From the NCBI GenBank assembly GCA_946699065.1, contig CAMPDV010000128.1:558001-622000 (forward strand): a stretch of DNA of 64,000 nucleotides, in the 5' to 3' direction. The notes under the pieces are model-generated. The model saw only the letters and a list, made by a program, of their open reading frames with translations. It searched no databases and was not told the DNA's origin. Shown here piece after piece: positions 26,101 to 41,100 of this stretch (position 1 is its first letter; each line of letters begins with the position of its first letter). The translations under genes were made by a program, and so were the position numbers. The DNA comes from Loxodes magnus (taxonomy: Eukaryota; Ciliophora; Karyorelictea; Loxodida; Loxodidae).

Positions 26101-29100
26101 GTGCTGATGAGCTTATTGATACAAATTTCCAATAAACAGTTTCAAGTATAGTAAATACAAACGGTTTTACGATGGATTTTTGGGTTGAGTTAGCAGCATC
26201 TCCATTATCTACTTAATTACTAGTAATGGAAATAAAGGATGGCAGTAGAATATTCTTATCAATAGGATTAGATTCTTATCATGAATACGTTTTTGTTTAT
26301 TCTTAAGAGGGTTCAACACAATAAATTCAATTTCCCTATTGTGGTTCTCTTACTTGGATCCACTTAGTTCTAAGTTTTAATGATACTTAACTTGTAGCAT
26401 GCCATTCTTCCTATATTTTCCCTTCTACTTGCTATACAAGATCTTTTAATCTACTCCTTAGTTATTTAAATGCGAATGATTAGTTACAACTAGGGTATGG
26501 AAGTTTAGGAGGATGAAGCGAATTTGAAGGAGATTTATTAGCTCTTCGCTTTTCAGGCAAAACTCATACATAACTAAATTTGAATGCTCAACTAGTTGAT
26601 TGCTGGTCTACTTTAACACCCTGCTGATAGTATTGCTAAGGAGAGTGCAGAAGCTCAACAGACCCTTAATATATCTTAGGATCAACTTGCATTCAACATG
26701 TTGCTCATGATTTAAAACCTGACGTTTACACTTCAATTGGAAGTACTATTCAGTACAGTGGAGATGACTAAAGCCTATTTTATTATAATTTGTTCCACTA
26801 AGACACTCTAAGATACGAATTCTGAGCGAGTCTCACAAGAACGGCATCATAATATACAATTTTCTAACTTAAAGGTCATAATAACAATTGCTAAATCTCG
26901 ATTAATGTGGCTGGTAACATGTTTAATTTAATAATAGACACAAGTACTATCGACACAAATAAATAGATTATTATTTCAGAATTTGTCAGCACTTTAGAAA
27001 TAAAAGTCAGAATTTAAAACTACTATAACTTAATCAGTGATGATTACAACTTCGAGTGATGTATAATTGTTGATTATATGGAGCCGGCTTGTGTTAGTTA
27101 GAATAATATACCTTCATGTAATATCCAGCAATCAACTACTAGCTTAATCATATTTCCGTCTGGAGTGTAAACTTATGAAATTGCATGAGTAAATGTTTAT
27201 AATTATCTGATAATGGATACTCTTTGCAATCTTTAGCCAAAATAATATGCACCTAATTGGCCATATCCAGGAGATTGTGCATGTAGTTTAGGCTACTAAA
27301 TGGAACTTTCAGGTGGATCAAATGATATGTAATGCATATCTTAGAGTATATCTGGCATTACTGGAGATAGTTCGAGATTTCCTGTAGTAGTTTCTATTTA
27401 TCCTCCCTACATTTCCCTTATGAATGATCAAATTAACAGTATTATATTTGCTAGCTCCACTTCAGATGATATCACAAATTGAGATTTGTTTACACCATTG
27501 TAAAACGATTTGAACGCCGATGGATTTACTCTTTCGTTTTGGATATATATAAATACTCCCTCGAATATGATTTTCTTAGAAATTATTGAAGATGATGGAG
27601 CTACTGTATTCTTATAAATTTCCGTTAACGATCTAAGAAGGACTATAGTATTTAATAGTGCTGAAAATGGAGGCCAAATGTTCTAGGGTCCATTCTATTC
27701 TGATGTTGCATAGCATTGGCATTTTATAGTAGCTTCATTCTCTAATATTAAAACAGTTTACTGTTATTCGTCATTTTTATACCCTTCTTACTGTTATGAT
27801 AGAACTCAATTTAAACTAAACTCATAGAATATTGCAAATGGATATATTTTAAATCTAGGAACTGGAAATTTACCAGGATACTCTCCATTTGAAGGTTAAA
27901 TTTTGGCGTTAAGGTACTTCCCTTTAACTTATGTCAATCTCTCTTTAAATCAGGAACTGGTTGATTTTTGGACATTATATACACCCTGTTGGGAAAGTTG
28001 CATTGGTATATGCACCGCGATGACTGATTTTCCACTTTAGCAATCTGATTGCATACTAAATACTCCTCATTATCTTTATTGATCAGGGTGAACAATCATA
28101 AGCTCAGGAACTTCATAATAAATTGAAGGATCTGATTCCTAATTTGAAGGAAATGTTTTTTACCATGACAAATTAACTTACGAATTTAGACTTTAGCTCA
28201 TTTATGATACAAATAGCTATGCAGTTTTTGAAATAGTTAGTTCCTGCATTCTCTCTTTGTCAATATAACAGCAAATATTCTCCTTAGATATATCTCCTGA
28301 AGGCTATTAATATACTATATAGGTATAAAGCTTTACAAATGCGTAATTTTTTGTTGATATAAAGCTGCATAAAATTTCGTCTTAGCACTATAATTTGTTG
28401 TGATGTATCACCCAAGAGAATTATGAAGTTAAATGCTAAGATCAAAGTAATATTTATTTGAGCAATAGCTGCAACTTATAGCATAAAGATTCTTAAATTT
28501 AACTTGGAAATTTGATCTAAACTTATTCAATTTCTTGACTAAGAATCTAAAGCAATGATATTATAGAAGAATGCAGCTAGTAATATTAATTTAACCCTCT
28601 TACTCCCTAATTTAGTGAATGTATGTGCTGTATAGGAAAAGATACGAATATATTACCTACTTCTATATCTTGTACTGATAGTACAATTAACTTTAACTCT
28701 AGGTTGCCTGTTTCTCTATAGATTATTCCTACATTTGATAATATTAATCTAGCATGGACTGATAATGTTTTCGATTTCCCAGGAAGTAGTTCTAATGATG
28801 TTACAATTCCATTTTTATCTAGTCTTGATTCAACTGTGAACTCTAATGGATTCATTCTAGACTTTTGGATTTATCCTGATCCTGCATCGATTTATTAATA
28901 AATGATGATCCTAGAAATAGTAGACAATTCTCCAAGGATATTTTTCTAAATAGGAATGGACACTCATAAAAAAGCTTTTAAACTGTGAAGTGACATTTCT
29001 GATTCAGGTTTCGAAACTCCTTATTATTTCAATATAGATTGACATCACATCGTGGTAGGATTTAAATAGCAACAGATCTACTATTGTTACTCAGCTTATA

Positions 29101-32100
29101 GATTTCCCTCTAAGTGTATTTTATATGACAATGTTATAAAACTAGATTTCAACTAACTTAACTCAAATGATTTATTAAAGATAGGAATAGGAACATATTC
29201 AGGATAGTTCTCGACGTATAATGATTTCTAAGGTAAAATATTGAATCTAGTGCTGTACAATATATAATACGATTCAATTCCCCTTGATGAAGAGTTTGCT
29301 GATTCTTTAACTTTGTAATCTCCATGCTGAACCTATTGCTTGGGAATTTGTCTTGCCAACACTCCTTTAATTGAAGATTGCTAACAATACTTACCACATA
29401 CTATTTCTGCTTTATAACCTGCTTATGTTGATATTGGACTTATTTATCCAGCTTAAAAAATTTATGGGTATGAATCTTAGTTTGCCAGCGATCCATTTAT
29501 ATAAAACATTGCTGTTTATAGATTCTGATCTAAAGTTGAATGGAGTGCTACAGAATATAGTATTTTCGTCATATAGAACACAGCATGTTCAGTTGTGATT
29601 TCTGTAGAAAACGAATTTTTCAGAATAACTATAGATGGTACAGTTTATAGTCTAGCAGTTGATGTATATTCTTCTCCTTTGGAGATTCCAGTTGAACTCC
29701 AAATTAAAAAGACTGGAGTAAACTTGTATGATTTTCATTTCTGTGTTATTGAGTCTGCAAAAGAACCGACATGCATACGTAAATATAATATGGCAGGTTA
29801 ATGATGCAGGCTATATCACTCTGATAGCTATATCGAATTTCCTTAGCCTCCAAGTATAAATTACCAAGTAAATTGACTGAGAATATATAACTATGAAATT
29901 GAAAATTTATGCCCTGATTCTTACTAATATAATCCATAGTCTCCTGGCTTTAGTCCATGTGTTTGCACTTTAGGATATAAACAATCTTATTCTCCTAATA
30001 CAATGACTTGTGTAGTAAATACCCTATCATTTACTTCAAGATTACCAGTTTAAAAATGTACCATTCCAAACTATATCAGTATCTTTACAATCTAAGATGC
30101 ATATTAAAACTTCGCTACTTCAGGAGATACTTAGATCATAAATTTTAATGATGCACTTAATTTAGGTAGTATTAATACTGATGGAATAACTTTTGACTTC
30201 TGGCTTAAATTTACAGTCTTAACTAGTATGTATGTCTGGGAAATTAAAGACAGTTTGTCCAATAGAATTTGAATTTCAATGGCTATCGATCAAACCAGTA
30301 AGACTTTTGTCTTCTAGACAGATGAAACATCCACAATTTATAAAAAGTTTAAAGCTCCTTATTATCATGTGGATGTATGACATCATGTTACTTTAAGTTT
30401 GAAAACTACTTAGACATATTACTGCTATTCCTCGTTTTGGACTCCAAGTTTTTGCTATTAAAAAGATTTTTTTTAATTAAACGCTGCTTTATAATTATCA
30501 ACTTATGATAATTTTATATTTGGAGAAGGAAGTCATGGAGGATCATTTGCAAGTTAATATGAAGGATCTCTAATTGCCTTTAGAGTCTTTAATGAACCAT
30601 ATGGTACCTTAGGGTTAAATACAGAGCTATTAGACTGCTTGTCACTCTTAACTCCTTGTTGGGAGTTTTGCATTGGTATATGTAGTTCAGAAATTGATAC
30701 TTCAGCTTGCTAATAGTAAAGTCCTCATGAATTCTTGACCTCAGGATGGCAAATTATTGACAACTCACATAGTTTCAGCAAGTTGGGTTACGATACAACT
30801 CTAAACGGAGACATTTTTTAGCAAGATATTCTTTCATATATGTTCTGAGCCTAAATCACTAGCTAGTCATCTTAATTTGATATCTTTTCCATTATTAATC
30901 CAACTGTCTGTACTGTAACTATATCCTCATAGAATAATTTCTTTTATCTATACATTTCTTCAGGAGCCATCTAAAAGACGATATCAGTATAAAGCTTTAC
31001 AACATCTGAGTTTCATTTTGAATTATAGCTTAAAAAATTAGGATTAGGCTCTTATTACTTAATATTTTGTGTGCTAGAAACACCCCTTGAACCTACATGT
31101 GAAAGTTATACTCTATCTTTACCAGATACATGCAATTTAAAGCACGGTAATAGTCAAATAGCTATAGGGCCATCATCAACAACTTTTTCGGTATCTTGAT
31201 TAAGAATATATAATTAGTTATCTGCCATAGAATGTCAGGGAGAGTTTTAATATAATCCTAGATACCCCGAATTTGGAGTTTGTATTTGTTCCTTATAAAA
31301 ACTGACTTAATACTAAAGTAATAGTATTACATGCGTTGACTACAATTCTGACTTTTAAAGTAGGCTTCCTGTTAGAATTTAAAGTGTTCCTGCATACATT
31401 CCTCTTGGATTACCTACTCAAACTGATTATGCTACTTTTACAACTGCAGACTCTTCTGATGATATTACTTAAGCTTTTTCAGTGGCTTTATCTACAAATG
31501 GATTTACTATTGACTTCTGAATATTGCCAACGTTAATCGGAGTAAACTATCAAATGATTGTTTTCGAAATATCTAATGGATCTTAAATTTTCCTCTAAGT
31601 GAACGTTGACATGTGAAGGAGAATTTTTACAATGAAATCTGATTTTTCAAGTGATCTAGGTATGCTATAAGTTCCTTATTATTACTCAAAGACAAAACAT
31701 CATATTGTTGTCTCTTTCTCACGCTTACTTGGAACTAAATATTGCTATTCAACTTATTGATTTCCTTCTAAATGTTTGATGAGACCAAGATTCAAAATCG
31801 ATTCCACTGTGAATCTAAATGGATTTAACTTAAGTGTTGGATATGGCAATTTTCCAATTTCTTCAGACTATGTTAGCTTTGAGGGAGATTTGCTTGCATT
31901 AAGATTGTTTAATGAGCATTATAATGCTTTACCTTCATAGATGTCTGAATAATTCGTGGATTCTTTAACACTTCTAACTCCTTGCTGATTAAGTTGTAAT
32001 GGTGTATGTCCAGCAGATTCTCCAGATTTACCATCTTGCGTTCTAAATACTCCTCATATTTTCAAAGAAGACACTTATTATACTATTGATAGCAATTCAA

Positions 32101-35100
32101 TAAATACTATTAAATTATGAGGATATGAGCCTTATTTCTATGGAGATAATTTCTAATAGTAATATGCTATTTATCGCTGGTGGTCTATAATTACATAGTC
32201 TACTGTTAGGTACTAAATTATGGAAATTAAAAATCCAGATGAGTCTTGTTAACTTACAGTCGAAGCTTAAAATAATGATTTTATAGTTACTCTAGCTCCA
32301 GGAGGTTCTTGGTCGGTTACTATAAGTTATACACCCACAACTGATATTCCATTTGAGATAAAATTTGCAGATTAAGGGAATGGATACTTTTATTTTAGCT
32401 TTTGCGTTATATAAGTTGATGAAGAACCTATTTGCATACCTACTTAGTCTCTTAATGTTGCATAATGCAAGCTAAAACATGCTAATAGCTATATTTAATT
32501 TGGTCCTTCTTCTGTCAGCTACTAAATGACATTTTTGAAGATATATAACCATGAATATTCAAATATTTGCTCTGGACTTGGATAATATAACGCTCACTGG
32601 CCTAAATCTGGAGAATGCTAGTGCTCATTGGGATATACATTTGATTATTCACCAAAATTTATAACATGCTAACCAGAAGCAATTACGTTTGACTGACCTG
32701 CATAGTTGTGTACTTAAGAAGATTATCAAAGTATAGTCATTAGTGAACTATTCGCAACTAGCTTTGTATCTTCTAATTCACTTGATGACTTAACTGATGA
32801 TTTATTAGACAAATGGTTATCTAGTTCTTCGATTGATCCTGACGGATTTACTCTTTCATTCTGAATTACATTCTCTAACTTAGATCCAAATATGATTTAC
32901 TTATAAATTTCTATTCCTACAGGAAGAATATTTTTATAGCTATGCATTTGAATTAACAGTCGAGTTTTTCAAATATTTTCAGAATTAAACGTTAATGAAG
33001 AATTCTAAGTTCCTTATTATGATTAATCAGATTGGCATCATGTCATGCTTAGTTTTACTAGTTCAGGAACTAAATATTGCTACGCTGATTTTAAATTCAA
33101 GTCTTTCTGCTATTTACGCCCGTAATTTAAACTTACTCTCCTATCCTTGAATGCAAATGACAAAGTTTATATTGGAACGGGATAGAAAGTAGGGTATTAG
33201 CCCTTCTAAGGAAGTTTACTCGCATTGAGAGTTTATCATCAAACTTATACTTCGATGCTACTAAATGAATCTTTAATGGATTGTTACACCTTGAAAGATC
33301 CATGTTGGGAAACTTGTATAGGAGTTTGTTTATAAGATACACCTGAATTCTCGGGTTGCATGTAAAACGTTTCTCATAGTGTATCAGACATTAATTGGAT
33401 TCTAATTGACTCAAGCAATTCCAAAACTTATAATGGGTATGATTAAGCTTATTTCAATGGAGATTTATTTTAGAGTAATCATTTTACATATCAAGTTTGG
33501 TTTCAATTATCATTTAACTCTAATGAGTATACTTTAATGACTATTTTTGGAAATAATTGCAATGCAATTTTGAAAATTTAGAACGGACTTTTCACTTTAA
33601 CGCTTTCAAATTCAGGTCAGATATTATAAGCAGATATTGGAACGTTTACTTCAGTAAATGCTGAAGTTACTTATTCAACTGAATAGAATGGAATTAATTT
33701 TGATCATCATTTTTGTGTTTCTACTAGTAAAAATGAACCAATTTGCCATGATAATAATGTACCCTTAACATTAAGCAGCACTTGTGCTTTACAACATATG
33801 ACTGGAAGCAAAATCCTTTTCGATGTTTCATCAATAAGTTACAACTTTGCTTGACTAAGAATATGAAACCACCATAGAATTCAGCCTACATGTTCAAGGT
33901 AATATGAATATAATCCGTTATAGCCAGATATTGCTGATTGCTTATGTACTTATGGATAGGAGAAAACTCTTTAATCACCTCTCTCTTATGCATGTTCATC
34001 ATATGTTGAATTAACTGATTTACCTGTAACATTTTTACCTTCTTATACTTACGATCCTTTATTACTAGACTAAAAAAATGGATATATATTCACATTTGAC
34101 AGTGGAAGTGATACGCAGAGTATAAGATTTTTAGACGCTTTATCTACAAATACAATCAATACAAGTGGATTTATACTAAGCTTTTGGATATATTTTTCGT
34201 CCAGTTAAAATATGGGAATACTGTAGATAAAAGATTCCAGCAGAAAATTCCTGGAAATATCTGTAGATTAATAGTCAGATACTTTTCTACTTTTTCACAA
34301 AAATACTCTGACTAACTAAGATTTGGAAACCTAGTTTCCATACTATTATAATTAAATATGGCATCACATCTATATTCTCTTTGAGCCAACTGTTACTACA
34401 TATTGCTATGCTGCCTATAGAATTTCTGCAAAGTGCTATTATAGATATCAGTTTGTACTGGATCTTAGCTAAATAAACGCAGACGATTAAATCATTTTTG
34501 GTTATAATACGATGCCAAGTTTTTAAGACTAGTTTGAAGGAAAAATATTAGCGCCTAGAATTTATAATGACTTATAACCTCCACTAACAAAATAATGAAT
34601 TGAGCAAGATACTTTAGAAACACCATGCTGGCTAGAATGTATTGGCTCATGTTTGAAAAATGAACCTGAATTTATTTCATGCAAGCAAAAAGTCCCTCAT
34701 GTAACTTTAGACAGTATGTGATATACATACGATAGCTTCAATTCGAAAATTATATACGGATATGATGATGAATGGGCAGGAGATATCTTTCAGTATGATG
34801 TAGCTTATTATGAATTTGATTCTCAATTAGTTTATTCCACAAATAGTTATATCATCTTTAAGATATAAAATTCAGGATAATGTGGCGTCTAATTATCAGT
34901 CTCAGGAAATGATTTTTAAATGGAATTGAATATGGCAAATTTAAATGCCTACTAATACCAGATCACCTCTTCAGTGCTAGGTTCTTAAAATATGAATTTT
35001 TTAATAGGCTTCAGAAAACATTCTATTAATCTAAAAATTTACGTTTCTTTTTGCGTTCAGAAAGATAACGAAGAACCACTGTGTGTTTATGACCAAATTA

Positions 35101-38100
35101 CTGAAAGTATATGCAAACTATATCATGGAAACTCTTATGTGGAATTTCCTTTATCAAATGAAGCTTACTAGGTCAGAAATTTGAAATTATATAACTATGA
35201 AAAAGATAAAGTATGTGACAAAGAGTTTTCCTATAACCCTTAGTATCCTTACGTTGCTATTTGCATTTGTACTATTGGAAAATAAAAAGTTATATCTTAA
35301 AGTACTTTTACTTGTGATAATTCAATGATTGACTTCACAAGTAATCTTCCAATTCAAGCTTGTGTTGAGCCACCGTTTATTTAGGTTACTACCCTAAATA
35401 TGCTTGACGCTGCAACATTTACAACTGAAACGAATGATCACCTATCTTATAACTTCATTAACACTGTTTTAGGTGGTAATAATAATCTAAACAGCAATGG
35501 ATTCACTATTTCATTCTGGATATACTTTGATAAGGAAGAGACATTAAATAGAAACATCTTAGAAATTACTGACAATACTAGAGCGTTTTTAAGAATTGCA
35601 GTTGATATGTTCCAAAGAGTTTTTATACTAGAAACATAAACTAATGGTAATGAATGCAATGTTCCATTTTATTTTGACTCGAATTGGCATTTTTCAATTT
35701 ATTCATTCGGAACAACAGATCTTAAATATTGCTATGGAGGATACTGGATTCCTTCAGTCTGCTATTATAGAACTTTTGTTTTAGACTAGAGTTTATTAAA
35801 TACTGATGATTTTATTTATATAGGAAAGGGATCAATGATGGGCTTCTATTAAGATTTTGTCGGACAAATATTAGCTATGAAGATATATAATGATATTTAC
35901 ACAAATCTGCCTATTAATGAATAGATAGTTGATTGTCTAAATCTTTTAAATACTCCATGTTGGTTGAATTGTGAAGGAACATGTCCAGCTAATGAACCAC
36001 AAAAATAGTCTTGCATTAAATAGCCTCATTCAGTTAAAGATGACAACTTTTATATAATTGATTCGAATATTGCAAGCTAAATAGTGTATAACGGGTATGA
36101 CGAAGTTTTTCATGGTGACCCTTTTATTTAAAATTAATAAGTTTTGAGATTTTGGGCTGAAATACCTTATAGTAGTAGTCTCTTCGTCATTTTTACACTT
36201 TAAATCTAATTATTATGCGACTTTACTTTATCAGCACAGAACAATGAATTCTACATTGATATAAATAACAATCCATATACTTATACGTTTACCATAGCAG
36301 TATAGACTTACACTGTTTTGGAAGCTCCTTTTGAAATAAGATAAGTGGATTAAGGAGGAGGATTGTATGACTTGCATGTTTGTGTAACCGAAAAATTTAA
36401 AGAGCCTTCTTGTGTTCATGCTAGTCTTAATGGTAATACTTGTAAATTAACACACGGTCTTAGCTCACTTACCTTTGGAACAAGTCCCAATACATTTAAC
36501 ATTACATGGATTAGAATCTTTAACTATGAAGAGACATCTATTTGCAATAACGAATATTAGTACAATCCATTTTACGAAGAATTTGCAGAATGTATCTGCA
36601 CTCTATCTTTTGATATGGAATTAGATTTATAAAACAAATCAATTAATTGTGTTGAAGTTGATAGAGGTAGTTTAGTTAACTCAGCTAGATGACCAATAAC
36701 TATTTGCACTAGACCCTAGTAAGATCCAACATATACTCCATTACAAATAAACTAAAGCAATGAATAAACATTTGGAATTGGCAATGATGAAGTGGTTCTT
36801 GATTTTTATAGCAAAGTTAGCAGTTATAGATTAAGCTCAAATGGATTCACAATAACATTCTGATTTAGAATTGAAAAAGGAATTGATGATAACATGATAT
36901 TCTTTTATATTTCAGATGGATTTAGAATATTTTTAGAAGTTGGAGTCAATTAAATTAGGAAAACAATTGTTTTCAGAACTACTAATCCCAATTAATATTT
37001 CTAGGGCCCTTATGACGAAAATCTAGAATGGATTTTCGTTTTCTCATCATTCACAAATACGGGAAGTTACTATTGCTATTCTGCTTATAAAGAGCTTTCG
37101 TAATGTTACGATAAATATAATTTTAATCAAGATTTGGCAAATGTAATTACTAATGACTTTTTGTAAATAGGATCTGGCCTGTGAAGTGATTATAATGAAT
37201 TTTAAGGTGATATGGTTGCGCTAAGAGTATTCGGAAAAAGTTATGTGGACTTTAACATTAATGAAAATTTAATCGATTGCTGAGCAACTAGTTGAAGTCC
37301 TTGTTGAAGCTTGTGTTAAGGTGTATGTAGAAATTAAACGGATATTTAGTTAGATACTTGTGATTGGTACTAGCCTTTTACATTATAAAATTATTAGTAC
37401 GTAACTGTAGATTCAGTTTCTTATTTAAGCTACGTAGGATCTGACCCTATTTTCGAGGGAGATCACTTTTAACACAATACTTTCATATATGAATTTTGAA
37501 TTTAAGTAACACACAGTTATACCTATTAAGAGTTAATGGAATTATAAAACTTTGGCTGTAATTGAAGTATAGCAATAAATGACACAACAGTTATTTTAAC
37601 AATTGATGGTGCGATAAGGTAACTAACAATAGAAGAAAATTTTGAAGGTTAAAATTGTGAAATTGAAATAGAAATAAAGATAAAAGATGATATTTAAAAT
37701 GATAACTAATATGAAATTTGATTTTGTATAACAGAAAGAAATAAAGAAATAAAATGCTGATAAGAAAGAATCTCAACACATAATCCTTGTAATTTAAGAC
37801 ATGATTCTACAAGTAAACTTATCTTCGGAACTACTTCTCAATAATATGAAGTATCTCGAATAAGAATATCTAATTTTGATAAAGTAGAAAGCGAATGCGA
37901 AAAAATGAATTTATATAACTAATATTGAGGATTACCGGGAGACTGTATTTGTACTTTGTCTTATAAGTCTGAAATATCAAGCTCAAGAAACGAAATAGAT
38001 TGTGTAGGATAGACAATCAACAATTTGTTAGTAAGTAACAGATGACCTTATACAGTATGTGAAGATCCAATTAAACTAAGTAGTCACACAGCTTTAACAA

Positions 38101-41100
38101 ACGATTAAGAAAATGCAGCTATCTTTACAACTTCATCATCCATATAGATAGTGGATTTCGATGATATAGTAAGCTAGTATATCCATCTTAACAACTACTT
38201 CTAACTTTCTTTCTGATTCTCTCTTGATAATACTCTCGATATGTAGATTCTAGAAATATCGCATTCTTCTAGGATATTCTTACAAATTGCTGCTAATACT
38301 TACTCTAAAACTGTACAGTTTAGAACTGAAACTTATGGAGAATAAAAAATGCAAGGTCCTTATAATCATAACATCTTATGACATTTCGTAGCTGTTCAGT
38401 TCTCTAATAACGGATCTATTTACTGTTACTCTAACTACAAATATCCTTCTTTCTGTTACAACAGAAATCATTTCTAACTAGACTTATAAAACGTAGATGC
38501 GAGTGATGATTTGAAGATAGGAGGAGGAAGTTGGACGGGATTCAATAAATTCGAAGGAAAGTTACTAGCTTTGAAGTTATTTGTAGAGTAATTGACGATA
38601 GATACAGAGTTAATAGATTGTTGATCGATGAGAAGTCCTTGTTGGAGTAGATGTAAAGGAGTGTGTTAGGATAATATGATTTTAGAATAAAGTGATCCTT
38701 AAGAATCGTAGTGTAGTGAGTATGAAACTCACTTATTATAAGATTATAACTGATAGACGATAAGTATGCCTAATCAATTGGAGTACGAAGGAAAAGAGAA
38801 TTTCCTTTTTTACGGAGATCACTTCACTCAATAACGACTTACTTACGAATTTTGAGTCAAAGTTGGTTATTAAGCTACTCCTTATAGATTTTTCTAAATT
38901 TATAACTTCGATTGTCTGTTAGATCTCTCTATCTCTGGAAATGTCTTCTCTATATAACATAACTTATCTCCATTTTATACTAATATTTCCGCTTTCACTT
39001 CCGGTACGCTTGAAATCGAACAAAAAATTTCCATTTTCGATGAAACTCCTGGTGATAATCATTTCATTTTAGATTGATGTGTTACTCCTGTGGATGAAGA
39101 AGAATAATGTTAAAGCTTTACGATAAACGAAGAACCTTGTAATATAAGACACGATTCTACAAGTAAACTTATCTTCGGAACTACTTCTCAATAATATGAA
39201 GTAGCTTGAATAAGAGTATCTAATTTCGATAAAGTAGAAAGCGAATGTGTGAAAGAAAATGAGTATAACTAATATTGAGGATTACCGGGAGACTGTGTTT
39301 GTACTTTGTCTTATAAGTCTGAAATATCAAGCTCAAGAAACGAAATAGATTGTGTAGGATAGACAATCAACAATTTGTTAGTAAGTAACAGATGACCTTA
39401 TACAGTATGTGAAGATCCAATTAAACTAAGTAGTCACACAGCTTTAACAAACGATTAAGAAAATGCAGCCATCTTTACAACTTCATCATCCATATAGATA
39501 GTGGATTTCGATGATTTAGTAAGCTAGTATATCCATCTTAACAACTACTTCTAACTTTCTTTCTGATTCTCTCTTGATAATACTCTCGATATGTAGATTC
39601 TAGAAATATCGCATTCTTCTAGAATATTCTTACAAATTGCTGTTAATACTTACTCTAAAACTGTACAGTTTAGAACTGAAACTTATGGAGAATAAAAAAT
39701 GCAAGGTCCTTATAATCATAACATCTTATGACATTTCGTAGCTGTTCAGTTCTCTAATAACGGATCTATTTACTGTTACTCTAACTACAAATATCCTTCT
39801 TTCTGTTACAACAGAAATCATTTCTAACTAGACTTATAAAACGTAGATGCGAGTGATGATTTGAAGATAGGAGGAGGAAGTTGGACGGGATTCAATAAAT
39901 TCGAAGGAAAGTTACTAGCTTTGAAGTTATTTGTAGAGTAATTGACGATAGATACAGAGTTAATAGATTGTTGATCGATGAGAAGTCCTTGTTGGAGTAG
40001 ATGTAAAGGAGTGTGTTAGGATAATATGATTTTAGAATAAAGTGATCCTTAAGCATCGTAGTGTAGTGAGTATGAAACTCACTTATTATAAGATTATAAC
40101 TGATAGACGATAAGTATGCCTAATCAATTGGAGTACGAAGGAAAAGAGAATTTCCTTTTTTACGGAGATCACTTCACTCAATAATGACTTACTTACGAAT
40201 TTTGAATGAAAGTCGATTATTTAGCTACTCCTTATAGCTTTTTCTAAATTTATAACTTCGATTGTCTGTTAGATCTCTCTATCTCTGGAAATGTCTTCTC
40301 TATATAACATAACTTATCTCCATTTTATACTAATGTTTCCGCTTTCACTTCCGGTACGCTTGAAATCGAACAAAAAATTTCCATTTTCGATGAAACTCCT
40401 GGTGATAATCATTTCATTTTAGATTGATGTGTTACTCCTGTAGATGAAGAAGAATAATGTTAAAGCTTTACGATAAACGAAGAACCTTGTAATATAAGAC
40501 ACGATTCTACAAGTAAACTTATCTTCGGAACTACTTCTCAATAATATGAAGTAGCTTGAATAAGAGTATCTAATTTCGATAAAGTAGAAAGCGAATGTGT
40601 GAAAGAAAATGAGTATAACTAATATTGAGGATTACCGGGAGACTGTGTTTGTACTTTGTCTTATAAGTCTGAAATATCAAGCTCAAGAAACGAAATAGAT
40701 TGTGTAGGATAGACAATCAACAATTTGTTAGTAAGTAACAGATGACCTTATACAGTATGTGAAGATCCAATTAAACTAAGTAGTCACACAGCTTTAACAA
40801 ACGATTAAGAAAATGCAGCCATCTTTACAACTTCATCATCCATATAGATAATAGATTTCGATGATTTAGTAAACTAGTATATCAATTTAAACAACTACTT
40901 CTAACTTTCTTTCTGATTCTCTCTTGATAATACTCTCGATATGTAGATTCTAGAAATATCGCATTCTTCTAGGATATTCTTACAAATTGCTGTTAATACT
41001 TACTCTAAAACTGTACAGTTTAGAACTGAAACTTATGGAGAATAAAAAATGCAAGGTCCTTATAATCATAACATCTTATGACATTTCGTAGCTGTTCAGT